This document shows positions 26,992-36,614 of a DNA stretch of 64,000 bases, piece by piece. Every line of letters starts with the position of its first letter. Positions within the stretch are counted from its first letter, which is position 1. The notes under the pieces were generated by a model, which saw only the letters and a program-made list of their open reading frames with translations, had not been told where the DNA came from and ran no database searches. A program made the position numbers and the translations under genes. This stretch comes from Gracilimonas sp017641085 (GTDB taxonomy: Bacteria > Bacteroidota > Rhodothermia > Balneolales > Balneolaceae), in assembly GCF_046115515.1 (NCBI RefSeq), contig NZ_CP175953.1, one strand, 5' to 3'.

Positions 26992-29475
26992 CTAATCTTT
27001 CACAAAGGTCTGAGTAATTCGTAAGGGCAGGTTGGCGTAAATGTCTACCTCTACATCCTCTCGTAGGGCACGTGCCCGTCCGGCAGCCTGAATGAGCTCA
27101 CTTTCAATTAAGCTCAGCTGAATGTGTTGCAGTCGCTTATTATCGAAGGTATTGAAGCTAAACCTAAATCCACCTCATTCAACCACCTGCATCCTGAACT
27201 CCCGGTTAAATTTGTCCACATTGATTCCTAATACTTTGCCAATGAGCAGATATTGGGCGTTATGCTTATGAGGCGTGCCCAATACATTAATAGACTTTCC
27301 CTTGTACTGGTTATAGCCAGAGCAGTTCCCGAATCACATATCCGGAGTGGTATGGTCTATCTGCTCGTTGAAGCTTTTAAAAGTGATCGTAGGCCGTTTG
27401 TCTAGCTTTTCGTTGGCGTCATCCAAATGCTTACCCAATGAATTTCTGGAATAGGAATACCTGGTATGCTGAGTAATCGTACCTTTGTGAGCTACATCGG
27501 TAATGTCGATTACTTGCACTCTCTCCCCGTAAAGCTCTTTGTAAATCTTTACTGGAATCGTAGCACTCATGATGATAATCTTTTTGTCCTGAGGAAGGGA
27601 TTCCTTGTTAATAAAATGGATGAGGTCCCGGTCGGATTCATCTTTATAGAAATAGTCACAGGATAAAAACTTCATGATGTTGCTGTCTATGCTTTCGGTC
27701 TGCATAAAAAGCAGCCATTCATTGGTGATATCTACCTTATACTCATCTGGCAGGCTAAGAATTTCTCCCTCTTCAACGCTTTCCAGATAACGTTGGAGTT
27801 TGATAAACCTGGAGTGGTTTTCTCCAATCAGAAACGCTCTGTGCTTATTCTTCTTGATCTTCTTCAAATCAGCAATCTTTAGTGTATCCACATCTAACTG
27901 CAGATGGAGAGGATCTTCATCAAAGATGATTGTGTCGTGCCCGAAGGGCGTATGGACAGCCCGGGTGTGAGTGGTAAAAATGCTCTTTATCGAGTTTTGG
28001 ATTGTTTTATTTTTATCAATATACGCTTGGGCCAGTTTCCGATCGTCTGGATTACAGCCCACTCCATTTTTGAAATCCCAAAGCAACCGGTGAACTTGCT
28101 TTACAAACCCAGCCTTAAAGAGCCGGTCAATTTTCTCATTTAGCTTAGGGTCGGTGAATACCGGGAATTCTGGAGTCATGATAGCAGAAGAAGCATCTTT
28201 TCGTTCTTCGAATATCTGGCGTTTCAGGGTATTGGTAGGAAAAGCTAAGGTAACTTCATCGAGATCTTTTATTCGCCAGGTTTTGCCAATACCAGTTGGC
28301 AGCCTGAATATTCATATATCATCTCGCAGGCAATCCATAGCTTGGGTGAACTTATATTCAAGGAACTGTTCGGCCTTTTCAAGAGGCATGCGGTTGATGG
28401 GCTCGGTTTGCTCAATGCCATCGATCAGGTCCCGTTCGGCAGTTATTAAGTTTCGATAGGCATGATCACTCCGGTAGGGAGAAAAGTTTTCAAGCCGTTG
28501 GGGGAAATAGGCGGTTTCAACGGACTTGTTATATTTGTTTATAGACCGAATAAGCTCAAAACGTCCATCTCTTGGGTATGGGTTATTTCCTGTGTGAGTA
28601 TTGTTAAATTCACGGAGCCGCTCTTCATAGAGTTTTTGACCACCTTTCATTCAGGCCAAATTTTGGGCCAACCCTAGCAGTTGGGCATAAGACAAGCGCT
28701 CTTCACCTTTCATAAAATCGAAGAACAGACGGATTCTGGATTGCAGTTTATCCCAATCAATTTCTTTGTTGTATTTGTTTCTTTTTAAATTCTCATAGAA
28801 ATAAATTTTCTGCTGATCGATGGCTTTTGATGGGCTTCCTATAGTATTACTATAGGAAGCCCACGAGAAACCATTTTTTCGTAAAAATGCTGCTCCTGGC
28901 TTTTTAGGGTCAATCTTACGTAGCCTCCCACCGTTTTTAATCTTATCGGATTCTAAAACAGATAAAAACAGATCTAGTGGTAGTGCTTTAGAGTTTAATA
29001 CTTGTCCCTGTTTATCGGTCCCGTAAAAAAAATGTGCAGGGTTTTTACAAGCCTTATCGGCTTCGGGAAACATTTCAAATAACGCGTCCATGAGGTAGTT
29101 GCGGGCGTGGATGTCGGTAATGAGGGTGTCCAGAAAAAATAGGAGCCTAAACTTCGGTTTTTCAGTGCTATTACCGAAGGTAGGGTACCAAGCATTAGGA
29201 GTGATTTCGTAGACCTGCATTCGGTCTATGGCAGCCTCGGGAGAAAGCCCGCCATCGAAGTCTAAGGCCATAATACACTGTCCCGTCCAATTGCCATTTG
29301 AGCGGGTTCCGTTAAAAGTAGATGGACTTCAAGAAATTCCTTGCTGGATATCCTCAATAAAATCTTCTACGCTCTCAATATAGACTGACTGTAGCTGAGC
29401 ACTTATACTGGCAGCTTCTTTTTTTGAAGGTTTAGAACGGTAACCCTTTATGTGTGCACTGAAGTTGTATTTCAT
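26992..29475 (-). pseudogene. Primase-SF2 helicase interrupted by five in-frame TGA codons
   Basis: A single reading frame of 828 codons runs from ATG 29475 to TAG 26992. An archaeo-eukaryotic-type primase domain lies first: MALDFDGG as the catalytic Asp motif, then PKFRLLFFLD and FPEADKACKN. An SF2 helicase follows with Walker A LPTGIGKT (about residue 393), FDEDP, MSATIP and the motif VI segment QAAGRARALRED. The frame has no frameshift and no internal TAA or TAG, but TGA at 29331-29329, 28653-28651, 28314-28312, 27336-27334 and 27177-27175. At each site a Trp would read naturally (GIS-W-SPSTF, QNLA-W-MKGG, DDI-W-IFRLP, PDM-W-FGNC, VVE-W-GGFRF). It is either a decayed gene or one that needs TGA read as Trp. 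Seven ordinary TGG Trp codons are also present. Confidence 0.7.
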
Positions 29476-29632
29476 GAATATTGTAAATCTCTCGTTTTAT
29501 TATGATTGAATAGGATAAAGAACATTTAAGGTGCTCTTTATCACTTAAAGAATATTCCCCCTCATTTAGAAAAGAAAGGAGCCCTCCAACGGAGTAGCTC
29601 ATTATATTATTTTTATTTTCACAAGCTGACAT
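29432..29632 (-). CDS. Possible 66-aa protein upstream of the primase
   Basis: An open frame between the HTH gene and the primase-helicase overlaps the latter's start by 44 bases. The peptide has no recognised domain and its C-terminal third looks random (IHEIQLQCTHKGLPF). It may be spurious. Confidence 0.25.
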   Translation of the reverse strand: MSACENKNNIMSYSVGGLLSFLNEGEYSLSDKEHLKCSLSYSIIIKREIYNIHEIQLQCTHKGLPF

Positions 29633-29690
29633 TTGGGTCTTACCCTGGAAGCCCTTGAACTCTTTTTTTACTATTGGTATTAGGTCTCAG

Positions 29691-30179
29691 TTACTCTCTG
29701 TTACGATACGCTTCATTTACCAGCTTGACTTTATCAAAATGTCGGGGCTCAAAGTTATGAGAACTGGTCATTTTCATCGCTTTTATCAAATCCTCATAGG
29801 ATTCAACCCAATCCATTTTTTTGTTCCCCTTAATCCACAGATAGATATCGCTGCAGTAACTTACGTCCAAATGTTGCAAGCACCATCCAATGAATGTTCC
29901 TTTCTTCCACAAACGATAGGCGTGTAACTGTATGCGCTCACTTTCCTGAAAGAATAAAGGGTCATCTGGGATTTCAAATTCCAATCTTGGATATTTCCAG
30001 GGATGAGATTCTCCACGAGCTACGGCTTTTAGAATGTTTGGGCAATACTCTAATGGACGAGTCCAATTAAACTTTTTCACGCAGTAAGAAATAGTAGGTT
30101 CTGGAACCCCAAAATAAATGGCTGTTTTCTTAGTGCCTTTTTCACACCAGTGGCTGTATATCTCTTCTTTTGTATACAC
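29691..30179 (-). CDS. HTH-containing 162-aa protein
   Basis: The start of the protein (YTKEEIYSHWCEKGTKKTAI, then FGVPEPTISYCVKKF) looks like a helix-turn-helix of the kind seen in small terminase subunits and transposase-like DNA binders. The rest (about 60-162) is not recognised and is rich in Trp. The start used here is GTG 30179, with no clear ribosome site. Upstream, the same frame stays open to ATG 30248 apart from two TGA codons (30227 and 30200), so the true start may be further up if TGA were read as Trp. Confidence 0.5.
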   Translation of the reverse strand: MYTKEEIYSHWCEKGTKKTAIYFGVPEPTISYCVKKFNWTRPLEYCPNILKAVARGESHPWKYPRLEFEIPDDPLFFQESERIQLHAYRLWKKGTFIGWCLQHLDVSYCSDIYLWIKGNKKMDWVESYEDLIKAMKMTSSHNFEPRHFDKVKLVNEAYRNRE

Positions 30180-30542
30180 TTCTAATAGCTTATTAAATCA
30201 GCCTCTTGAACCACTATGTGTTTCTCATATTTTTATATGTCTTGCCATTATAATCTCTTGGTTTATTTATAATTCTAATTGAGGACTTTTCTAACGTCCA
30301 CTTATAATCTTAACCTTGCTGGGTAATTTGTCAAATCTAAAACAAATAAAATCAGCTGCAATAGGATTTTTATTTCAAAAAGCTTTAATAGGCACTGTTG
30401 AGCCCGCTTTTGTTTCCATATAAAAATCTAAAACTTCTAAATCAGTAGCGAATAAACAGGTTCCCCACTGCGATAGGTGTTAACTTTCATACTGTGAAAT
30501 GCAATTAGTCCAAGACGTTTTAGATACTTTAGAATTTTAGAA
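30180..30542 (-). other. Short stretch with fragmentary coding signal
   Basis: The 363 bases between the HTH gene and the ATPase contain no complete gene longer than about 50 codons. One frame (GTG 30589 to TAG 30437) encodes 50 aa including KILKYLKRLGLIAFHSMKV. Another (ending at TAG 30291) reads TDLEVLDFYMETKAG with one in-frame TGA at 30377. Both look protein-like but neither can be confirmed. The 13-mer CAAGAGGCTGATT occurs twice here: at the ATPase stop and near 30200. Confidence 0.35.
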
Positions 30543-32777
30543 TCAGCCTCTTGTGGGTTTCTGGGGTGATTTACGGCTAAAAATCTCACCGATAGCAGTA
30601 TTTTTAATTTTTAGATTGAGAGGAAATACAGTGCACCCACCGCCGCCGCCATAGCTAAAGTATGTTGATCCTTTTTTAACTCCGTTTAGATTATTGAACC
30701 ACTTCAGTACCGCATCTTTAGAACCTAAATATTGCTCTAACTCTGTGTCATACCACTCATCATTGTGAATCCAAAGGAAACTAGAACTAACCTTATACCC
30801 TTTAAAGGATGAATCCTTATTCCATTTTTCTAAAAGTTCGTATAAAAGCTTTTCAGCTTTATTATGTATGGCGAATTGCTCATTCCATGAAATTTCTACA
30901 GCGGTAAGTAGCTCACCTTCAACACTAGTAGAATCCTGCCCTGTATCTAATAAACGGGCTATTGACAGCAGAGGGGCTACCAACTGGCGTTTTCTGGAAC
31001 CAATTATCTTACCACTGGGAAGTTGTATATCAGGTGGGATACGATTGTAATTCCGCTTAATACTGCGAAAATGATTTAGCCCCAGAGCATACCCACCTCT
31101 TCTGATAACTTCTGTCGTCTTTTTAATTTCGGCTGATTGCATATCCCATAGGTTCAGGGAAACTCCAATAGGCTTTTCTGTAGTTTTGATCTGAAGAACT
31201 CTAGATTTAAGTGCATTATTACCAATTTCACTTTCCCCAGCAAGTGCTTTAGGGGAATACACATTCAGGGTAGATTCCTGTTTTTTACCGGCCATTCTGG
31301 AGTAATTTCCTCCTCTTCGGTATCCGGACTTTAACATTTGGATATATTGATCCTCTGTTCCGATAGAGTTTTTCTCAAATTCATCCAAACAAACTGTACC
31401 ACCTATTTCATGTATCTTTTTTATTAGATTAGCCTTTGATGTTTGTGATTCGAGAATCCCGTTAAAACTACATTCGCAAATAATCTCTATTAAGGTAGTT
31501 TTTCCAGATCCTTTAATCCCTATCAAATGTAGATAGGGAAACTCTTGAAATAACTGATAGGAATATGTACCTAAAACCCATAAAGCGCATAAAGTAGACA
31601 ACTGATCATATTCAAAGTAAACATGACGGTTGATTAGGTCTTTGATCTGAGAAAAAGTATTAAAGGGAGTAAGTTGTTTGATAGATGAAAGAATGTTTAA
31701 AACTTCATTCTTACTCAATCGAATGTCCGGACTTGGGTATACATGAGTATTGATAGAAAATTTATTTTTTAGTTTTTCCTTTGTGTGAATGTTTATTGGA
31801 TGTGAATGAACCAGGTTTCCATCAGAAAGACCATACCAAAATAAATTATTATTTAAATCTTGTGGGAAATATATCTGGTTATGTTTTCTCTGGCTCGCAA
31901 ATTCATTGTACGTATCTTCATCCATGAATAGGGTAGGGCTTCCAACAAGATTGTTGGCAGTATCCTGAATGGTTTTAATGCTTTCTATATTTAGGTGTTT
32001 GAGAAGAGAGTCGCCACCGAAAAGTGGTGGTATGTATACCGTTGCAATCTGTGAAGCAGATGATCGAATTTGTTTCAAAAGAGGAAAAATAGAGTCTTCC
32101 CAACATCCGGCTTCATCACCGACTAAGCAGATAACCTTCTTACCCTTTACCAATGACCTGTAATCATTCCATTGTAGTGCATCATTATTTGGTCTGACAA
32201 AAACCGGATCGTCAATAAGAGTTCTTAGCTTTTTGGCTTCCAAATAGTTCTCTGTAAACCAAATGCATTCACAATCGGTTTTGTGAATTCTAGGAGTGCC
32301 AATTATGGTATCTTTTCGTTCTCCATGCTTCCATTGATATCGACAAATAGGATGGCCGGTTGCACTAAATTCATAGGTAAACAAGTTTTCAGAGATACTG
32401 TTTAGCCATAGCCCATCAATATTATCCGGTGTGATGCCACAGATATACTGAAATTCAGTTTTATACACACTTGTATTTACCACAGCTTTCTTGCTTTGAT
32501 ATTGCTCCAGACTTAATTCATCAAGGTCTTTTGCCTCAAAATGAATTGCCCTTTCAATGCCTTCCTGAGTAAGTAAAGGATAAATGAGCCTAAGAAAGTC
32601 TTCCTTATTTCCCTCTTTATTGGTCACTTTGCACCGGAAGTCCCCATCTTGTTCGATTTCGATACGCCCATCCCCAAAAGGTGAATCACCAACTAATGGA
32701 AAATTATTGTTTAGGTTGTCTTCAGCACTTAAGCCATTGATGTATCGGCGGTAAAAGAAAAAATTAGATTGGCTCAT
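30543..32777 (-). CDS. P-loop ATPase of mobile elements (primase-helicase-like)
   Basis: The 744-aa protein has an N-terminal half without a clear family, including a Toprim-like VICLVGDEAGCWED segment near residue 220. Its C-terminal half is a P-loop ATPase: Walker A GIKGSGKT at about 419-426 and Walker B TVCLDEFEKN at about 459-468, then KSRVLQIKT as a putative arginine-finger region. The arrangement resembles replicative or DUF927/DUF3631-type ATPases of phages and plasmids. The start overlaps the stop of the AAA+ gene by one base (TAATG), so they are coupled. The stop is TGA followed two codons later by TAA. Confidence 0.65.
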   Translation of the reverse strand: MSQSNFFFYRRYINGLSAEDNLNNNFPLVGDSPFGDGRIEIEQDGDFRCKVTNKEGNKEDFLRLIYPLLTQEGIERAIHFEAKDLDELSLEQYQSKKAVVNTSVYKTEFQYICGITPDNIDGLWLNSISENLFTYEFSATGHPICRYQWKHGERKDTIIGTPRIHKTDCECIWFTENYLEAKKLRTLIDDPVFVRPNNDALQWNDYRSLVKGKKVICLVGDEAGCWEDSIFPLLKQIRSSASQIATVYIPPLFGGDSLLKHLNIESIKTIQDTANNLVGSPTLFMDEDTYNEFASQRKHNQIYFPQDLNNNLFWYGLSDGNLVHSHPINIHTKEKLKNKFSINTHVYPSPDIRLSKNEVLNILSSIKQLTPFNTFSQIKDLINRHVYFEYDQLSTLCALWVLGTYSYQLFQEFPYLHLIGIKGSGKTTLIEIICECSFNGILESQTSKANLIKKIHEIGGTVCLDEFEKNSIGTEDQYIQMLKSGYRRGGNYSRMAGKKQESTLNVYSPKALAGESEIGNNALKSRVLQIKTTEKPIGVSLNLWDMQSAEIKKTTEVIRRGGYALGLNHFRSIKRNYNRIPPDIQLPSGKIIGSRKRQLVAPLLSIARLLDTGQDSTSVEGELLTAVEISWNEQFAIHNKAEKLLYELLEKWNKDSSFKGYKVSSSFLWIHNDEWYDTELEQYLGSKDAVLKWFNNLNGVKKGSTYFSYGGGGGCTVFPLNLKIKNTAIGEIFSRKSPQKPTRG

Positions 32778-34795
32778 TATAGACCTCCATTTGTCTGTAG
32801 GGGCTCATCGAGTAGAGCACTCACTGATCTTTGGGTTACACTATTAATTTCTCCCAAATCAAGTTTTACACGGATCGACCCAACTAATCCATTTAACTCA
32901 CGGTGTGAGAATCCCTCTGTATCTTTAGCAAATGATTCATAATCCAGGCTGCCTTGGGTGGGTAGTTCTTCCATGAGTCCAATCAAAATCTGCTTTCGTT
33001 GGAGTTTGTCTGGGAGTGGCATTTTGAACTCATAATTCATCCTACTCAAAAAGGCACTATCTAATAGGTTTCTCCGATTCGTTGCCGCAATAAAATATAT
33101 GTCGGTATTATCTGTGAATCCTTCTAACTGAATCAACAATTCATTAAGAGCGTCTGCACTATGTGGATTATCTGGAGTTCTATCTTTAGCTAAAGCATCT
33201 ATTTCATCGATAAATACTACGCTTGGTTTATAGGTCCTTGCCGTTGTAAACAGTTTGCGAATTGATGCCTCTGTTTCACCTACCCATTTACTTTTAAACG
33301 ATGTAGCTGATCTTGCAACGAAACTTGCATCAAGATAATGAGCAATAGCTTTTGCCATGCTGGTTTTTCCGGTCCCAGGAGGTCCGAAGAGTAACATATT
33401 TGATCCTTTAATTTTGCTGTACCTGGAGAGAGTTTTTCCACTTATCAAATCAAGCTTTTTCTTAAATAAGGTTATAAAACCGTCCATGCCATATAGGTCG
33501 CTAAAAGATAGGTCTGGTTTCAGAACATTAAGGATTCGAGCACCAGTAGGAGTAAATGACTGAATATTCTTTACAAGATCTTCTTTAGTGATAATTAAAG
33601 GGCTCTTATTATTGGAGGATCTTTCAAGTGCATCTAGTCCAGCATTTTTCACAATACTTTCAATATCTGAGCTAGTGTATGAGCTTGTCATTGATGCGAG
33701 TGATGAAAGTATAATTGATTTTTCATGTTCTACATTAGAAAGATAATACTGGAAGAGTTTTTCTCTGGAACTAACATCTGGTAGTGGTACGGAAATGATT
33801 AGATCAAATCTTCCACTTCTCGTTAATCCTTCAGCAATATTGTCTGGATGGTTTGTAGCTGCTAAGGTGAATACATTATTATTCGAGAAGCCATCCATAC
33901 ATTCTTGTAGAGTGGAAGTAAGAACAGAGCCCTCACTTCCTTTTGGCGCTACAGAATCTATCTCATCAATGAAGATAATGTTACCATTTTCAGTTTTAGA
34001 AGCTCTTTCAAATGCCTGCGTAATAGCATCAGGCCCAAAAAGTACATTTGTAGTTTCAGATATTGGTAAATGAATGAAATTTAACTTCGCTTCCTCTGCT
34101 ATTGCGCGAGCTATCGTTGTTTTACCATTGCCGTAGGGCCCATATAAAATAGCACCCTTCAATGGTTTACTTAAATACTTTTTGGCTATTTCGGGGTTTT
34201 CTAGAGGAAAAAGTATCTTTTTTTTGATCTCCTCAATAGTACTGTCAAGACCAACAAGTTTAGCAAAACCCTCTCTTTTTGCGGGTGCTGGATTCTTCTT
34301 CAACGTTATTACCTTGTTTACAGCCCCAACTTCTTTTTCTGTAAGATCCTCTATTGTTGTATCTATGGTATAATATCCCGGGTGTGGGTTACAGGATAAA
34401 ATTTCATACAACCTCCCTTCCCATTGGAAGAACGATTGCTCTGTAAGCTCTAGACCCTCACAAAGTGTTGGGATGTCATCGGCAATTTCAGTTGTTTTTT
34501 CTCTTACCTGCACAGCATTACTTGGATACCAATGGCTTGGGGAAAGGGTGACTTTATCGTCCTCTTTTAAGCCAAGGTTGGCGGCCAGCTTCGGGGATAT
34601 TATTACTTCATTAGAGGCGGCATAGGAATCACTAATTTCCTGGATCAAACCATGCCATCCTCCTCCCATATAATTCAAGCAAAAGGTATGTAGAAAGCTA
34701 TACTCTGCATTCTCAGCATTATTCAAAGTAGACGTACTGACTCCAATAGAATCAGTTTCATGATCTAGCTTTACACGTAGTTTGATGCGACTCAT
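32777..34795 (-). CDS. CDC48/p97-like tandem AAA+ ATPase
   Basis: The 672-aa protein carries two complete AAA+ modules. Module 1 has Walker A GPYGNGKTT (about 219-227), Walker B IIFIDEID (about 272) and AATNHPDNIAEG. Module 2 has Walker A GPPGTGKTS (about 469), a pore-type KWVGETE segment, Walker B VVFIDEID (about 525) and AATNRRNLLD. The first 130 residues contain LAANLGLKEDDKVTLSP, like the double-psi N-domain of CDC48. Such proteins unfold or remodel protein complexes. A CDC48-type enzyme in an element operon with AlpA is unusual. It overlaps alpA upstream and the 744-aa gene downstream. Confidence 0.8.
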   Translation of the reverse strand: MSRIKLRVKLDHETDSIGVSTSTLNNAENAEYSFLHTFCLNYMGGGWHGLIQEISDSYAASNEVIISPKLAANLGLKEDDKVTLSPSHWYPSNAVQVREKTTEIADDIPTLCEGLELTEQSFFQWEGRLYEILSCNPHPGYYTIDTTIEDLTEKEVGAVNKVITLKKNPAPAKREGFAKLVGLDSTIEEIKKKILFPLENPEIAKKYLSKPLKGAILYGPYGNGKTTIARAIAEEAKLNFIHLPISETTNVLFGPDAITQAFERASKTENGNIIFIDEIDSVAPKGSEGSVLTSTLQECMDGFSNNNVFTLAATNHPDNIAEGLTRSGRFDLIISVPLPDVSSREKLFQYYLSNVEHEKSIILSSLASMTSSYTSSDIESIVKNAGLDALERSSNNKSPLIITKEDLVKNIQSFTPTGARILNVLKPDLSFSDLYGMDGFITLFKKKLDLISGKTLSRYSKIKGSNMLLFGPPGTGKTSMAKAIAHYLDASFVARSATSFKSKWVGETEASIRKLFTTARTYKPSVVFIDEIDALAKDRTPDNPHSADALNELLIQLEGFTDNTDIYFIAATNRRNLLDSAFLSRMNYEFKMPLPDKLQRKQILIGLMEELPTQGSLDYESFAKDTEGFSHRELNGLVGSIRVKLDLGEINSVTQRSVSALLDEPLQTNGGL

Positions 34796-34798
34796 AAT

Positions 34799-34995
34799 TT
34801 AAACCTCCTCTGAATTATCAACAGTTGAGGCTTGCAGAGTATTAAGCCATTCTTCAATATCACTTTCAAGCCAACCAACAGCTCTAGTTGATATTCTGAT
34901 GCGTGGGGGAGCTCGCCGCGTTTCTCCATTCGCCAAAGTGTAACAGTTGATACACTGAGTATGATGGCTAGTTCTTTTGGTCTAATGATTTTCAT
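34799..34995 (-). pseudogene. AlpA-family regulator with a one-base frameshift
   Basis: The first 30 residues (MKIIRPKELAIILSVSTVTLWRM) are a MerR/AlpA-type helix-turn-helix. The expected continuation lies in the next frame: RIRISTRAVGWLESDIEEWL, ending at TAA 34799, with GGAGG serving the AAA+ gene just behind. The frame break falls at a run of five G on the plus strand (34905-34909, C on the coding strand). Adding one base restores a normal AlpA. Unshifted, translation gives an unrelated tail overlapping the AAA+ start. It may be a real mutation, a slippage switch, or a sequence error. AlpA proteins commonly activate excision or integrase genes. Confidence 0.7.
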
Positions 34996-35000
34996 GTGAT

Positions 35001-35035
35001 CTCCTGTTATGGGATGAGTGTTTGTGTTACAGGAG
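35001..35035 (-). promoter_or_regulatory. Inverted repeat upstream of the alpA operon
   Basis: CTCCTGT (35001-35007) and ACAGGAG (35029-35035) flank a 21-base centre immediately upstream of the AlpA start. This is a plausible operator for autoregulation. The remaining bases to 35171 show no gene. Confidence 0.35.
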
Positions 35036-35171
35036 AAAGCTATGAACTAAGATTTATCGAAAGGCTTATAGGTCAAAAAATGAGTTGTCTGGGGCTATTA
35101 AATGATTGTCCGGGAATAAAGATAGATTGTCTTTTCTAGATTTTATGATGTCAAAAAAATTGAACTGTTTG

Positions 35172-36230
35172 TCATTTTTTACAATTATTAGAATTTAATG
35201 AAAAAGGTTCATGCCTGTGTATGATCCGTAATAAGCTATCAATATTTAATCCCTGAATTTCATTTGAATCATCAATAACATTGCAAAAAGCATATAACTT
35301 TCGAGCTAAATCACCTTGCGTGTACACATTGTATTCGTCAATAATTAGTTTGCTGTATTTCTTAACAGCTTCTGTAGGTCCATCAACTATAAAAATGCTG
35401 GGTATATAGATGTTATGAAAATGAAATTTATACTTCATATCGTGTATTAATCCATATTTAAGAAAGCATGAAGTTAACTGTTGAAGTTGACTGTGAATAT
35501 TACCTACATCAAAGAAACGTATAAACTTATTTAAGCTTGAATAATCTTTGTTATCAAATTCTATGTGCTCAAATTCAACATTGAATGACTTTTGATTCAA
35601 TATTAAATCCGAATGTTGGATATGATTTAGAATTCTAAAAATTGGTGCATAATCTCTAAGAACAGCTTTATCATCTTCCCCAAGGATAGTTCTAATTAAA
35701 CTTTTATCAAGCATCCAATCGTAGTTTAAGCGATGAATATTTGGGCGTAGCTTTTTAAAACTAGTATTAAATAAAGGATCTACTGAAGAAAAATTTTTTT
35801 CTACTTCTACCTCGTCGCTAATTTCATGAATTCTAAATTTTTGAAAACTATCATTTATTGAGAGAAACCAAGAGTGAATTTGATTTTCCAATCTATCTTC
35901 TAATTCTTCAATATCCCATTCCTTGAAGGAAGAGTAAGGATAAAATTTATAATCGAATTTGGTAGCTTGTATTATATTTTCATAGTGAAAAAAGAATTCT
36001 AAATAGAATAAAACTGCATTATAAATCCTTTCTAAGTTGTTGTGCTCTTTAAAAGGAATTTTATTTACATAACTCTCTAATTCTTGATCATATTCTAGGT
36101 ACCAAAGTAAAAAGTTCAGAAAATAGTAGTTGAATGAAAAGTTATTTTGGTCTAAATCAAATTTAGAAAATTCATCCAAATTATAGGTTATATCAAGAAT
36201 GTTGTGATATTGGCTTTCTAATTCGTGCAT
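35172..36230 (-). CDS. Uncharacterised 352-aa acidic, aromatic-rich protein
   Basis: No family is recognised. It is rich in Phe, Tyr, Asp and Asn and strongly AT-biased, with predicted helices throughout (for example FNYYFLNFLLWYLEYDQELES) and no signal peptide or membrane segment. It stands alone behind the alpA operon and next to the tRNA-fragment attachment site, a common position for cargo such as defence genes. That role is an inference from location only. Confidence 0.5.
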   Translation of the reverse strand: MHELESQYHNILDITYNLDEFSKFDLDQNNFSFNYYFLNFLLWYLEYDQELESYVNKIPFKEHNNLERIYNAVLFYLEFFFHYENIIQATKFDYKFYPYSSFKEWDIEELEDRLENQIHSWFLSINDSFQKFRIHEISDEVEVEKNFSSVDPLFNTSFKKLRPNIHRLNYDWMLDKSLIRTILGEDDKAVLRDYAPIFRILNHIQHSDLILNQKSFNVEFEHIEFDNKDYSSLNKFIRFFDVGNIHSQLQQLTSCFLKYGLIHDMKYKFHFHNIYIPSIFIVDGPTEAVKKYSKLIIDEYNVYTQGDLARKLYAFCNVIDDSNEIQGLNIDSLLRIIHRHEPFSLNSNNCKK

Positions 36231-36409
36231 GAGATATAATTAGGTGGAGATCAGTATGGTATCAAATATCTAAACCGTGTATAATTAAATTTGAAACAAA
36301 TCGGTATTGGAAATTTCCATTATCCTTGAGTACAAGTTCAAAGACACAAAAAACTAAAAACATGTGTGAACAAAAGTTGAGCAATTAAAAAAAAATATTA
36401 TAAATTCTG

Positions 36410-36426
36410 TGTCCCTATGTTGTCCC
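36410..36426. repeat. Paired TGTCCC repeats left of the tRNA fragment
   Basis: TGTCCC at 36410-36415 and 36421-36426, 11 bases apart. A similar pair of TGTACCC lies on the other side of the tRNA fragment. Helically spaced short repeats next to a tRNA attachment core are typical integrase arm sites. The remaining 36231-36463 gap holds no gene. Confidence 0.4.
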
Positions 36427-36463
36427 GAGATGATTAAGGAGAGAAAAGCATGGTTAAAACAAA

Positions 36464-36504
36464 AAACCCTCGCAACTCCACAAAACATTGAGTTACAAGG
36501 GTTT
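36464..36504 (-). terminator. Terminator behind the tRNA-Leu fragment
   Basis: Read on the minus strand: AAACCCT, three bases, AACTC, a loop, GAGTT, three bases, AGGGTTT, then TTTTGTTTT. The stem pairs with two single mismatches and ends in a T-rich run, a standard Rho-independent terminator for the tRNA. Confidence 0.65.
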
Positions 36505-36508
36505 AATG

Positions 36509-36572
36509 TACCGCTGATCGGACTCGAACCGATACGGGCATTTTAATACCCATTGGATTTTAAGTCCACTTG
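36509..36572 (-). tRNA. 3' fragment of tRNA-Leu(UAA), probable attachment core
   Basis: On the minus strand the stretch contains the anticodon loop CTTAAAA (UAA), a long variable arm with stem GGGTAT/ATGCCC, a five-pair T-arm around TTCGAGT, the acceptor 3' strand CAGCGGT and discriminator A. No D-arm or 5' acceptor strand is found upstream, and even the 5' anticodon stem no longer pairs fully. This is therefore a partial tRNA, as left when an element integrates at the anticodon loop. The side beyond 36,572 should belong to an element. The intact tRNA would lie outside the window. Confidence 0.7.
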
Positions 36573-36614
36573 AAAACGCCCTTGATACTTAATAAAGGTG
36601 GTAAATAAAAATTA

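Noticed and set aside
30437..30589. 50-codon GTG frame overlapping the end of the 744-aa ATPase gene
   Set aside because: The peptide looks plausible but is short, starts with GTG inside another gene and has no support beyond composition. It is mentioned only in the gap description.
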